From Balanoglossus misakiensis (Eukaryota > Hemichordata): 64,000 bases of DNA. The stretch spans positions 10,478,001 through 10,542,000 of the forward strand of contig CM082594.2 in the NCBI GenBank assembly GCA_040954595.2, read 5' to 3'. Position numbers and translations under genes: made by a program. Positions within the stretch are counted from its first letter, which is position 1. Every line of letters starts with the position of its first letter. Shown piece by piece: positions 13,911 through 64,000 of this stretch. A model generated the notes under the pieces. The model was not told the origin of the DNA, made no database searches, and saw only the letters and a list, made by a program, of their open reading frames with translations.

Positions 13911-14321
13911 CTACATTTCGCGGCCAAAAAGTAAAAAAAAATCGTACATTTTTTCATTGTATTCTTTTCCTCTTCCGTCCTCCTTCTCCACGACCTTCTC
14001 GATATCTGCCCTGAAAAAGAAGCAGGAAAATATATTGGTTGACGTCGGCGATTCTCTAAAGAGAAGCTCTCCTTGGCATTTGGTCATGTTTTAGTGAGAA
14101 GAACAAGGGGTCAGCTGCGCATTTTGTTTCCCCTTTTAAAATCTACGGACATATTGTGCACTGCGTTCTGCAACTCGCATATACGTACACCAAGTTCCTA
14201 CTTACAATTCTTCGCGCATAGACTCTCTTGCTTTCAGATCATGAGCAGGAGCAGAAACGCTCTCTCTGGCCACAAGAGCCACCAGCAGGACCACACTAAG
14301 AACCAACACAGTATTCTTCAT
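13911..14321 (-). CDS. Small secreted acidic protein, copy 2, truncated (71 aa)
   Basis: Exons 14321-14206 and 14010-13911 join in phase 2. The signal peptide is identical to that of copy 1 over its first 20 residues, then differs (SVSAPAHDLKARESMREE). The second exon begins like the others (ADIEKVVEKEDGRGKEYNEK) but runs into a stop at 13911-13913 after FFLLFGREM, so the conserved C-terminal helix is missing. A second, decayed exon-2 copy lies further downstream at about 13690-13807. The gene may still make a short secreted peptide or may be a pseudogene. Confidence 0.5.
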
Positions 14322-15447
14322 ATTTTCTTCCGGTGTTTCCCAAACTCAGGCGAGCAAAATGGAGTTTCTGGAAAGAAGTAAGGTCGTGTCGACATTGAAA
14401 GTTTTGGTAGTGTGGCGAAAACAACACCCGCGTTTCTCAGTCTTCGCCCTCAGTCAGCGTCATAAGTCGAAGATGGCGATAACTGCTCTACTCAAGAAAT
14501 CGGACGAACCTTCGTGCTCAAATGGAGACGTTGTTTTCGATATTTGGGACATAAAATCTAGGAGAACATAGGAGATCAACTTACCCGAAAAGAAGTATAA
14601 GACACCAGGATTACTTCAATCGTGGACCCTGGCGCTCCAGGGACTATGCTTCAATCTTCACTGGTCACGTGAATTGCTTTCAAAAAATGCTCGCTTGGCC
14701 AACCTGCAGACGCGTCAATTGAATTCATCGTTGCTTTTGACAACTTTGCACTGTCTATTTTGTGTCCAGGGTTCTGTCTGAGATCGTAGGGTTAAACCAA
14801 GCTAGTAGTAGACCTGAGTCAATGCTGCGCTGTACTTACATGTTCTTGTATCGTTCCTAAATTCTTAGAAATAAATGTACTATAGTCGAACTCATGCGGA
14901 CTTTATCTTTATTCAATGATATTTTACCACAAATAGTTCAACGAGGCATCAAAGGTATGCAGTCACTTGTGATAAGCAAATGTATATGTCTGACTGTCTC
15001 ATCATGTGATGCCGCAGTGTTTTCGTTTGGACATCCAAGTAAAATTCTGTCATTTGTTGATCGCTGTACACGTTATCTGATGCTTATCTGAGGTAACTGC
15101 ACACATTTAATGCTGAAAAAAACGTTTGTTGCATTCTTAGAAGTTATAACATACTGGGAGCTTTTCAGAGAATTTAGTACAAACCAAGTTTCTATGCATC
15201 CAATGAATAACAAGTACGTAAAAGTTTGTAATCACCCACCACCTGCTGTCGGTTGGTACATGGTATAATCGAATTTTTTTTAGAAGTTTGTTTAAATGTG
15301 TTTGAACGTAAAAAATATCGAGACCTATTACAAGTATATCATGCTCAAATTGACTAAAGTAATGTTACAATATTCATATTCAGATTGGTAGCATTTATAT
15401 TTCGGATGCAGCTGTTTCCGATTCGTTGCCAGGGCTACAGTTGTAAC

Positions 15448-15960
15448 TCAGTCGTCATCTGAAAGATCTTTGCTGGCTTCCAAGATGGCTTCCTTTAACA
15501 AAAACTCCTTCAATTTGTCATTGCTGCCCTTGTTTGGCATCCTAAGGGCCCCCAACCCTCTTTCTCTTTCTTCCCTCCTCTCATCCTCCTCCAACGCATC
15601 CTCGACTTTGGCGCTGAAAAAAGACAAATCAAGAAATTAAAAGACCAATATATTTTTGTTGTTAACATTACTATAGGTAAATAAATAGACGGGTGCTCTA
15701 ACACTGTTTTCATGGCATTGTTTCGACATATTTAAAATTGTTACTGTGTACTGTAGATCACACTTTACACACCCAGTTCCTACTTACATCTCTTTACGTA
15801 GATACTCTTTTACGGTCAGACCACGCACAGAATTATCGGGATCCGACTCACTATCAGAATTATTTTCGAGGCCCAGGAAAATAATAATCATGCACTCGCT
15901 CTCTCTGGCCACAAGAGCCATGAGCAAGACCACACTGAGAAGCAACACCACACTCTTCAT
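15448..15960 (-). CDS. Small secreted acidic protein, copy 3 (112 aa)
   Basis: Exons 15960-15788 and 15613-15448 join in phase 2 and give an intact 112-residue protein. The signal peptide (MKSVVLLLSVVLLMALVARE) and the C-terminus (LKEAILEASKDLSDDD) match copy 1 closely. The mature N-terminus (NNSDSESDPDNS) and the middle (RGLGALRMPNKGSNDKL) are divergent, and the dibasic NEKKR stretch of copy 1 is absent. A 5' UTR exon likely ends at the donor near 16320. The pattern (conserved ends, variable middle) suggests fast evolution of the mature part. Confidence 0.7.
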
Positions 15961-16805
15961 ATTTTCTTCCCGTGTTTGAAGTTTCTAGAAACATTAAAAG
16001 TTTTCAAGTTGACATTTATTACTTGAATAGTGTTTTCGTTTTTGATTACCTATGTTAGATATAAAGTGACACAACTGAATGGTTTTTCTGTTATACTTTT
16101 CTAGTATTTTTCGCCAACATGGCGAAGGAAACTTGTATTCCAAACACACAGCTTCGCTCCTTCGCCATCATCATTTAGCTACGCGCCAATAATCGAAGAT
16201 GGCGTAAGCTGCTATACTCAAGAAATATATCGTCAGAACCTTCGTTATCAGAAGGGAGACTCTGTTTTCGATACTAGTACATGGAAAACAAATCTGGGAG
16301 AAGCTTTGAGATCAACTTACCAGAAAGATCGATAGCACTGTGATTTCTTCGATCTTCACTGGTGAATTGTTTTCACGAAATGCTCGCTTAGCTAACCTGC
16401 AGACACGCCTTATTGTCGGTGTTTAGCACTGTCTCTTGTCTAATAAAATATTCGACCATTTTATTGCTGTTTTGCCCGGGGGTGGGCGGATTGATGGGCC
16501 AAATTGTCTGAAAGGTTCCGGGGAAAGGTTGTCCAGGGTTCTGTCTGAGACCTTACTAAGGCCATCATTCGATATGGTCGTTGATCTACATCCTAGGGGG
16601 AATTGGTGCCAATGGGTCGGCGTTCGAATTCTAAAACTACAAGTCGTTTAAATTAATAAAATAATAACTTTCAATTTTATTGAATTACATGACTGCTTGC
16701 CCGCGTACGCTTTCTATTGCATGGTAAGCCAATTATACATGCACGGCGTGTTCCTTGAAAACAGTTTGGCAGTTGATAGCAACCTTCTCCTGCAAGAGGG
16801 TTAGA

Positions 16806-17911
16806 CAGGTCGTGTAAAATATTTTACCAAAGAGCCGCCTATCTGACCTTCCATACTCCAAAAATCATAAAACACTCTGTCAGCATGCAATCTAAAAGAT
16901 CTGTTGTTGTTTTGGTGCCCATTGAAGTGAAACAGGTATATTAGCATTCCCAACAGTTTCTGTAATTTGAGCTGAAGGATTTTTCTCGCTGGAACAGTTA
17001 CCTTCAACACTTGGTGGCGACCTTCCACGGACGATTCTGACACCGAGAACTCATTTCTAACAATGCACTATTTCCGTTTTCCCAATTTTCAATTTACCAA
17101 AAAACTCTTTATCCTAATGAAGGAAGGGGCTGATAGTATCTGGTTTTCGCGGCAACTTCTTTACCATGTAAGAAACTTATAAGAAACGAATAAGAAATTT
17201 ACAAGAATCTTATTGAAACTTATAAACTAAACAAGCTTTGAGTTCGTCCTTGTTCTGTCCCGATCCCAAACAAACGCATACCAAGCACGTCACTCTCATT
17301 CATCTACACATTCATTCATTCATTCACTCATTTTTTGAAGGGACTTTCTATTGTTACCACTTTTCCCAAGTTAAGACTTCCTGGTAACCTTGACTTCATA
17401 CTACGTCACGACAAGCCGTAGATGTTTTCTTAGCGTGGTTATTAGAAATTTGGTGCTTTGCAGAGTGGTCGTGACGTAGTGTGGTGTGCTCAGCTGTCAA
17501 TTTCAGCTTGTATCATCACTCATGTCCAAATATTATCCACTACAATACCACTATACTCATTACTGGCCTAGTTGTGGAGTATTAAAACGTGACTTTTAAT
17601 AGATAGATAGACCTACATGTATGTGTACGTGTGACGGTAGCTACCCCACGCGTAGGTTAAAAGTCCCACGGTAAATGCTCTTTCAACGTATAGATCAAAG
17701 GTTTTATAATTTGAATAATCCCCAGAGAGGAATGTGTTTGGGAATTGTCTATTTGTGAGTAAAAGACAGTACAATTACGTTGGAATGCAACACTTTCACA
17801 AGGATTCATTCACATGTAAACATAGCTATTCCTGTTCACGGGCATCACTGCTTTCGTTGGCTTAAGCATTCAGAGTTACGGGCCGTGTACACATTGTAGT
17901 TTTTTTCCAAG
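16806..17911. other. Intergenic region upstream of the ZO gene
   Basis: No coding feature is recognised. It contains short ATTC repeats near 17305-17335 and must hold the promoter of the CARD-encoding first exon. The sequence around its start codon (ccaagatggctg) resembles a YY1-type initiator overlapping the ATG. Confidence 0.4.
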
Positions 17912-58156
<40,245 letters not shown>

Positions 58157-60643
58157 GCCAAGGAGATACACATACACCAATATGAAGAACCAGAGCCGAG
58201 AGGTGCCATCTGGCGGCCATTTTGAATGAAGCAAGACCCAGGATGTGTGACCTTTGAACTATTGTGTGCATGTCTTTTCCCCATCAGCGGCAGTGCAACA
58301 CAAAGAAAACATGATGTTTAATTGCTGACGGAACAGTGAAGTCTTGGCGATACCAAATCTGATTATATTTTGCCAAGCTTTTGTAACATCTTCATTTCAC
58401 TGCCATTTTTTGTACCAAACCAAATATTTCAAAAAAAATTGTACAGTTTGGAAAGTTTTTTTCTCTCCCCAGTATTAATATTCCGTTAAGTTCGTTAGAA
58501 TTTAATTTTCAGTTGCATGTTTCTCGAAAGAGAGTGATCTCAGAAGGAAGATTAGAGATAGGAATTATTTTTCAATTGTCATCATATTTTGAACAATTCA
58601 GTTACAAAGTCAATGACATGAACTTCAGTTTCAAAATATTCTTAATGTTAGTTGAAATGTATTAAGCAATCAATGTTACCTTCCTCTTTATTTGATCAAT
58701 GGATGCGACTTACTTATAGTGTTTAAAGAAAATTTCTTGCCACATCAAGCATCCACACTACATACTGAGTTACCGTCAGTGTTAGTTGCTGGTGCACTGG
58801 AGTTAAGAGAGTCATGATATTCTGGAAAAGTGGATTATCTAAATGCATTTTTGCTGTTCTGTTTTTCTTGTAGTGTTGGTGCTTTCCTTTTAGGGGCAAT
58901 TCTGAATGAGTGTGACTCAAACTAGAGTGACGAGGATGTTTGTTCAAATGTTCAATTGCTTCGTTTGGTAATGGAACTGAAGCAAGCAACTTTAAAGTGG
59001 GACTGCACTGGCCAAACCTATCTAGACTAACACACTGCCATTCTTCTGAACCAGCAATAACCATGGCAACACTAAATGCTGAATTTTCCTGCATATTGTT
59101 AGAACAAAAACAGTGGTGTGCCAAATTTCCTTTTTCAAAAACTCTTCACCATTTCCATGGTTACAGCATGGTTGCATTTTTATCAATGTTTCAGTTTTAA
59201 ACTTAAAAGCTATACGGAGTACTAACCCTCACTGATGGGGGGTCATCATATCTTCTTTATGACCCCCAAACCCTTTAGGAGGTCAATATTTATGTATTGT
59301 TACCCTCCTCGTGGGCAAATATATTTATTCTCTGCATTTTGTATGTAGCCTTTTGTATTATTGCATGCTGATTTAAACAAGGTTAATGTCATTGAATTTA
59401 ACAAGGACAACATGGAGCAATAACGTTTTTCTGGTGATAATCTAAAACTTTTTTGACCTCTGGAAGAATTTTCTCACTTTCCAGCTCAGCAGATTTTCGT
59501 TTTGTACAGAAATTTGAGGCAGCAACTTTAGATGCATTAGGACCATCACTGCCAGTGTTTGTTAAAACTTCCTCCAGTGCAGTCACTAATTCTAGTGTAG
59601 TCTAGCCTTCCAATTGATTGTATGTGAATAGTAGGTCACATGTTCTGACCTTTACATGTTGCTGTTTTTTTCGCCAAAATTTAAAATGGTGCATCACAGC
59701 TCTGCTTTTTTGAAAACAAAAAAAAATATGTTCAATGAATTTGCATTTTTTCGCAGCAGACTTTAAGAACATAGCCTTAAAAGTATTTATTCCAAAAAGT
59801 GCCTTTCAGAAGATTTTCTTCATGGAAATTTTTGTAGTCTGTAAAATGTGTTCCTAGAATTGAAATCAAATATCGTTCAGGAATCCAAGATGGCATCTTA
59901 CGTTGTCACTGTGGAAAGAAACTGGGTGAGTCAAGTGTCTTTATTGTTCTCCGAGCCCTTACCAAGTTGCCTTACTATACTGTTCTTTATCTCGGTTAAA
60001 TTTGGTCTATTTCTGGTTTTTGACCAGTTTCAAGTTTTCAGAAACAGTCACAGAAATGTGTTTGTGAAGGGTCATGTTTCTCTCTCATGTTTTATGGTCA
60101 AAGATCATCTCAGAAAGGATCAATGTTTTGAGCCAAAATCTATGAAGAACAAGCATTGGAGACTGAAAAGGTAATGAAAAGAAAAGCTTGTTTTGGAAAA
60201 AAGTCCACATTGTGACAGCTTCCGTGTTAGTGTTGGCTATAGCAATTTTGATCACTGCAGTGCCATAAAAAAGCTTTCCATGAATTTCTCCACAAAGTAA
60301 AATTTTGCTATAAAAAAAATTCATATAATTTTCTACTCTTGTTGATATTTTGTAGTTTAGTATATTTCAGACATATATTCTCCATTTCAATAAATAATAT
60401 GTTTAAAAGATTTGGATCATGTTCATGTACATGTATCAGTGATTGTGTTGCAATGTGTGTGTGTGGTTAGTCAAATAACTTACTGCCCTTGTCAACAAAT
60501 TATTTCATTTATAGGTTTCTTTCTAATACAGAAATGTGTGAATTCTCCGGTGTAAAATTACAACCAGAACCTCACTTAACTGTGCAGTTCTGTATATGAA
60601 AACTTGAATGCCTTGATCATGACATTGCCCATAAAGGCAGAGG
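58157..60643. other. ZO 3' UTR and convergent intergenic space
   Basis: AT-rich non-coding sequence after the ZO stop. An AATAAA at 60389-60394 could end a long ZO 3' UTR, which would come within about 250 bases of the stop of the convergent FAM187-like gene. A short minus-strand open frame at 59398-59586 is described separately. Confidence 0.5.
59398..59586 (-). other. Coding-like minus-strand terminal exon candidate
   Basis: After an attag acceptor at about 59587-59591 the minus strand is open for about 62 codons to TAA (TALEEVLTNTGSDGPN; SEKILPEVKKVLDYHQK; ends APCCPC). Read in phase 1 it could follow the Ig2 exon of the FAM187-like gene and would give a form without the membrane anchor. 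It could equally be a transposon or gene fragment. No family is recognised. Confidence 0.2.
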
Positions 60644-63336
60644 TTACTTCGCTATTTGGAGCTTCCTGTTCCGAACGACGCCCGCCACAACACTGCCGAC
60701 GAAAACCGCGACACCAGCGAGGACCACGTAAAGCACATACAGTTTTGAACCTTGTAAGAAGAAAGAAATGAAGATATGATGTGTCTGTGTTGAAAGTTTG
60801 CAAAGAGGGAGGAAAACGGCAACTTTTCTTTTAGTATGTTTGGTATTTATGATAAGAATCACAAATTTTGTAGTCAAGTATCAGACAAAAATTGGTCACT
60901 GTTTTGTAGGTTGATGTCTGCTATGTATGAAGATATATCTTTAATAGAAGATAGAATTATATTTACTTTGCAATTTTTGAAATGTGAAAACCATAGAAAA
61001 GATGATTATCCTACCTTTGTCTACAACCACTGGTTTGGTAACTTTTGGGGAGAAAAAGAAACAAATGTTAAGTGTTGAGAGAGAAAAGATTTTGTGAAGT
61101 GGACTTTGGTTAACAACCCATAGATATATTATTACTTGTGAAAGAAAGAAATTCTGGCCTACCAACTATTCTGACAGTTGCCAGAAGTCTATTCTCGAAC
61201 CAACAACTATAGAGGGCGCTGTCTGCCACCTCCAGTTCGTGGATGTGGAGAGTGTTGGTGCCGTCGATTCTCATTCGCTCTTCACTGTCAAGCTTCAAAG
61301 ACTTCGCCGTCAGTGCGTCTCTGTCTTTTTCCCACAAGACTGGAACACCGACTCCACCTCTATTTAGTAAAAACGAGGAAATTGTGAGAGTTTTCTTACA
61401 GAATCTCAAAACTGGAATATTCATACTGCCTTGCATGATTTTTTTCAAGTTTGTTACCTTGGACAAATCATGGCCACTCCGCTTCCAACTTCTTCATACA
61501 CCGTTTTCCTTTCGGCTGTAATTAAATAAGAAAGCGATGCTTATACTGTTTGACACCAAACTGTGGATATACAATACAAGTTCACACGTGACAAACTGTT
61601 GCATTCTTACCTATCTGAGGCACAGTGGGCATTCCATTGGATGCAGAGTAGACTTTATTTCTTCCCTTACCAAGTTCTGAAGCAAGAAAAGGAACATTAA
61701 AGGAATTACAGGATTTCAGACTTAACACAAAATAGCTGCGCAAAAAGTCAATGTCGACGAATAAATACCAGAACACGATGCTTCGCAATCTTCAACCAGT
61801 TGTTCATCTCGACGGTATTGTTTCTGGGTATTCTGACTGGCAGCCACTGCAGCACACGGCAATCCTTTGCCATAACCGGACTTGGGGACGTTGATGTAAC
61901 ACTGACCTGAACAGAAAGACAATAATTAAACACTAAAATAGTAAAATTTTGACGATTTCACGTGCTTGCATGTTCAGTCGACCCCCTCCCCTACTCAAAA
62001 ATACTGTCCATTTATTCAGTGTGTGTTCTTACCTATTCTAATTCTTTCTCCAGTCTCTCCACATCGATTACAGTTACTCCAAGGACTCCATAGTGTGTAT
62101 ATGTGTGTTTTATTTGCTGCAATGAATACAAATAATTCATTTTTTTTATAATTATTAATGACTATTCTCGTCTGTACATCATAGTGGTTTGACTTAATTG
62201 CGAGGAAAGAAGACTAGAAAAATACTTGCCACCTCCTAGTCCTTCGTCGAAGAACGGTCTTTCTCCAAGAGAGATAAAAACTGAAAGATGAGAGATCATT
62301 ACTTTTAGCAGCTTTTCTTTTGGTTATCTACGCGATAAAAGTTTGGAAATCGTTGCGTCTGTGTAGATTTTCAATATTGCTTAAAATGTCGCTGAAAATG
62401 TGTCGCCCCTTACCTTGATGAAAATGAGGGTTTTCAACCACTGCATGGCAACACCAATGATAAAACAAGACAAAAATAATGTTAGTAACACAAAAAGCAA
62501 ATATTGTAGAGGTACAGTGATTTTCGGTTTCTACTTTTCTTTCACTTTCAGCAAAAGTTATTCTGCAATTCCTCACCCGTGATATCATATGAACTGAGGT
62601 ACTGACTCCCGTCTTTGCAATGATATTTTCCGGTGTTGTCAGCCGTTGCTAAGTGAATGACAAGCGTTCCATCTTCCATGATTGTCGTGTCTTCGAATTC
62701 GTCATTTGAGATTGGCATTTCCCTGGCTTGGTACTGCGATTGACGATACCATCCCAGCTCCATTAAACGGACTGGTAATGCTGACGCGTGACTTTGGAAA
62801 AATGGGATATCTGGTCAAACACATGATTCTTAGTTTATAAAAGTTAACATTTTTACCACGATATTTTTAATTTTGAAAATGAACATTTCTTCTCACCATG
62901 GTTGACATGGCAAATGAACTTCTTGTCCGTGATAAACAGCTAAACTGTAGGTTGATTTCGTTGTATCGCAGAGCGCGTTGAAATCAATCTTCAGTGATCC
63001 GTGCAGTGCTTTTCCTTTGTCTGCCGAGGCTCGCATCACTTCGGATTTCAACGAATTGAAGACATCTCGCCTTTTGAGATCTATGGTGTCACTGCTTGCT
63101 GCATAATGGACTTGGTTTGCAATAGGCGAGGCTAAAAATAAATTGATGAAGGAATAAGGTTTTGTTGCCTGGTGTTTTATTTTTCATGTTTGATAAACTT
63201 TGATACTTTGAGTTGCCCATCATATTGAGCGCTCAGGAGAAGTTTTTATCCCAAGATGATAGGATATAAAGTAATATAAAGGAAGCGCACAACTTACCTT
63301 CTATATTTAACGTTAACAAAGGCAAAACCTTGAACA
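60644..63336 (-). CDS. FAM187-like Ig/TSP1 single-pass membrane protein (404 aa)
   Basis: FAM187A/B are poorly studied Ig-type membrane proteins. Exons on the minus strand: 63336-63298, 63131-62897, 62791-62577, 62440-62414, 62280-62233, 62116-62033, 61906-61769, 61676-61611, 61515-61458, 61359-61163 and 60750-60644, plus an upstream exon that must supply the A of a split ATG (A|TG). With that base the CDS is 1215 nt, close to human FAM187A (413 aa). Order: short signal-like start (FKVLPLLTL); Ig1 with HLPCQPC, LGWYRQSQ and NTGKYHC; TSP1-type module (LWSPWSNCNRCGETGERIRI then GQCYINVPKSGYGKGLPC and CEASCS); Ig2 with VAMICPRGG, VLWEKDRD and DSALYSCWF; TM YVLYVVLAGVAVFVGSVVAG; 9-residue tail RNRKLQIAK. 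The WxPWxxCxxCGxxGExxRIGxCY block is the family hallmark. At the Ig1 exon the acceptor ccaaag (62792) is required for phase. The more obvious ccag at 62811 would create a stop. Confidence 0.85.
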
Positions 63337-63699
63337 CTAAAGTGAAAAATATCAGTATTTCAGTTTTAACCGTTGGAAACATCTCCATACTAAACTACGA
63401 GTACCGTGTTTTTATTTTGAAGTTCCAAAATTGGAACATATTCTACATATTCCGTTTTCAGTTAGTTCCGAAGCAAACGCCACTTATTTATCGATTTGGC
63501 AATACAAAAATAGATAAAATGATAATGGAACTTGCAGGAAAAGTTGCAATGCGCTCTTTATTTTGGAAAAACGATTTAATTCAGTTATATTTACACGTCT
63601 GTCACCGTTTTAGTAGTAGTTAAAAGCTTTTAACACGTCCATCGGGTTCCATTATTATGCAAATTAGCCGAACGTACTCGGCTCTTCGACTGTTTACGG

Positions 63700-63841
63700 T
63701 ATTGTTGCCAAGTGATGTGTAAACCAATATGGCGGCCATTTACACAAGTTGACGCCAAGTCAGTCGTTGGGCAAAATAACCAATTTTCTTCAGTTTTTAT
63801 GCATTTTGTGTACATAAGTCGTCCAATTTAGATATCCACAG
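63700..63841 (+). promoter_or_regulatory. Probable promoter and non-coding first exon of a further plus-strand gene
   Basis: The sequence aaccaatatggcggccattt at 63722-63741 combines a CCAAT box with the YY1 motif AANATGGCGGC, which commonly lies just downstream of metazoan start sites. A consensus donor cacag|gtaagtg follows at 63841/63842, so a 5' UTR exon likely ends there. The same interval is upstream of the FAM187-like gene on the other strand, so it may work in both directions. Confidence 0.45.
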
Positions 63842-64000
63842 GTAAGTGAAAACGACTTTTCGTCAAAGAGCGTAGCATTTAGTCGTGAATTCGATATGTG
63901 TGTCGTAATATCATCTTGAGCTCATTCCCAGGACATGTCTACGAAGCAAAAACACTGGTTAAAAGTTTGTTGACATCGTCAAGGAGACCCCTGTGCGCAG

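Larger units (their letters stand above)
11745..16805 (-). repeat. Three tandem duplication units carrying the secreted-protein genes
   Basis: Homology extends beyond the genes. The 3' flank (acgcaagactttgatttt, then tatttatgtcaatata) recurs near 11770 and 13420. The upstream sequence (gcttttgacaattttgca and the tgctcgcttggctaac region) recurs near 12680, 14690 and 16380. The gttctgtctgagatcgta block recurs near 12840, 14770 and (with changes) 16535. The catgcacggcgtgtt block recurs near 13050 and 16740. Units are about 11745-13145, 13410-14795 and 15220-16805. Confidence 0.8.

Noticed and set aside
59848-60174. 108-residue plus-strand ORF after the ZO stop
   Set aside because: Phe/Leu-rich AT-driven translation with no domain. 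It lies in the probable ZO 3' UTR.
62792-62810. Acceptor ccag at 62811 for the Ig1 exon of the FAM187-like gene
   Set aside because: Joining it to the 62897 donor produces a stop (TG|A). The ccaaag acceptor ending at 62792 restores the frame and gives the expected LPCxPC motif.

Overview
This is a stretch of animal nuclear genome. The genes are split by GT-AG introns, many exons are short, the background is AT-rich, and microsatellites and short inverted-repeat transposons are scattered through it. The gene content (a ZO/TJP scaffold with a C-terminal ZU5 domain, an ENTREP/FAM189-type gene, a WSCD-type sulfotransferase and a FAM187-type TSP1/Ig receptor) fits an invertebrate deuterostome such as a hemichordate, an echinoderm relative or amphioxus. 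The sequence alone does not settle which.

Layout. (1) 1-6435 (+): the 3' part of an ENTREP/FAM189-like gene, with a 612-residue last coding exon at 4597-6435. (2) 8863-9048 (+): an orphan coding-like terminal exon of unknown membership. It overlaps the end of the next gene antisense. (3) 9038-11114 (-): a four-coding-exon, 359-residue Golgi-type sulfotransferase of the WSCD family that lacks WSC domains. A 372-bp TTAA-flanked foldback element sits in its last intron. (4) About 11.7-16.8 kb (-): three tandem units of an unrecognised small secreted acidic protein (128, 71 and 112 aa). The middle unit is truncated and carries a second, decayed copy of exon 2. (5) 17912-58156 (+): a ZO/TJP gene of about 40 kb. 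I could join 25 coding exons in one frame into 1791 residues: CARD, coiled coil, PDZ1, PDZ2, PDZ3, SH3, GUK, a long Arg/Gln/Pro/Tyr-rich region, and ZU5. (6) 60644-63336 (-): a FAM187-like type I membrane protein (Ig, TSP1, Ig, TM) of 404 residues in 12 exons. It converges tail-to-tail on ZO and backs onto a probable promoter at about 63.7 kb, where a further plus-strand gene seems to begin.

The main result is the ZO gene. Human ZO-1/2/3 start just before PDZ1. Here PDZ1 is preceded by exons for a CARD and an ERD-type coiled coil, the N-terminal layout of CARMA/CARD11 and DLG5, the other MAGUKs of the CARD-bearing type. Two more candidate first exons (22538-22616, Tyr/Asp-rich; 34070-34342, Lys/Glu-rich) end in exactly the splice phase needed to join the same downstream exons. 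One locus could therefore make a CARD-ZO, a CARD-less ZO with the coiled coil, and a short ZO starting near PDZ1. The second novelty is the fast-evolving tandem family of secreted acidic proteins. The ENTREP-ZO neighbourhood also matches the pairing of ENTREP and TJP paralogues in human (ENTREP2/TJP1 on 15q13, ENTREP1/TJP2 on 9q21), which suggests an old linkage. All splice structures here are inferred by eye from frames and splice sites. No transcript data or database search was available.
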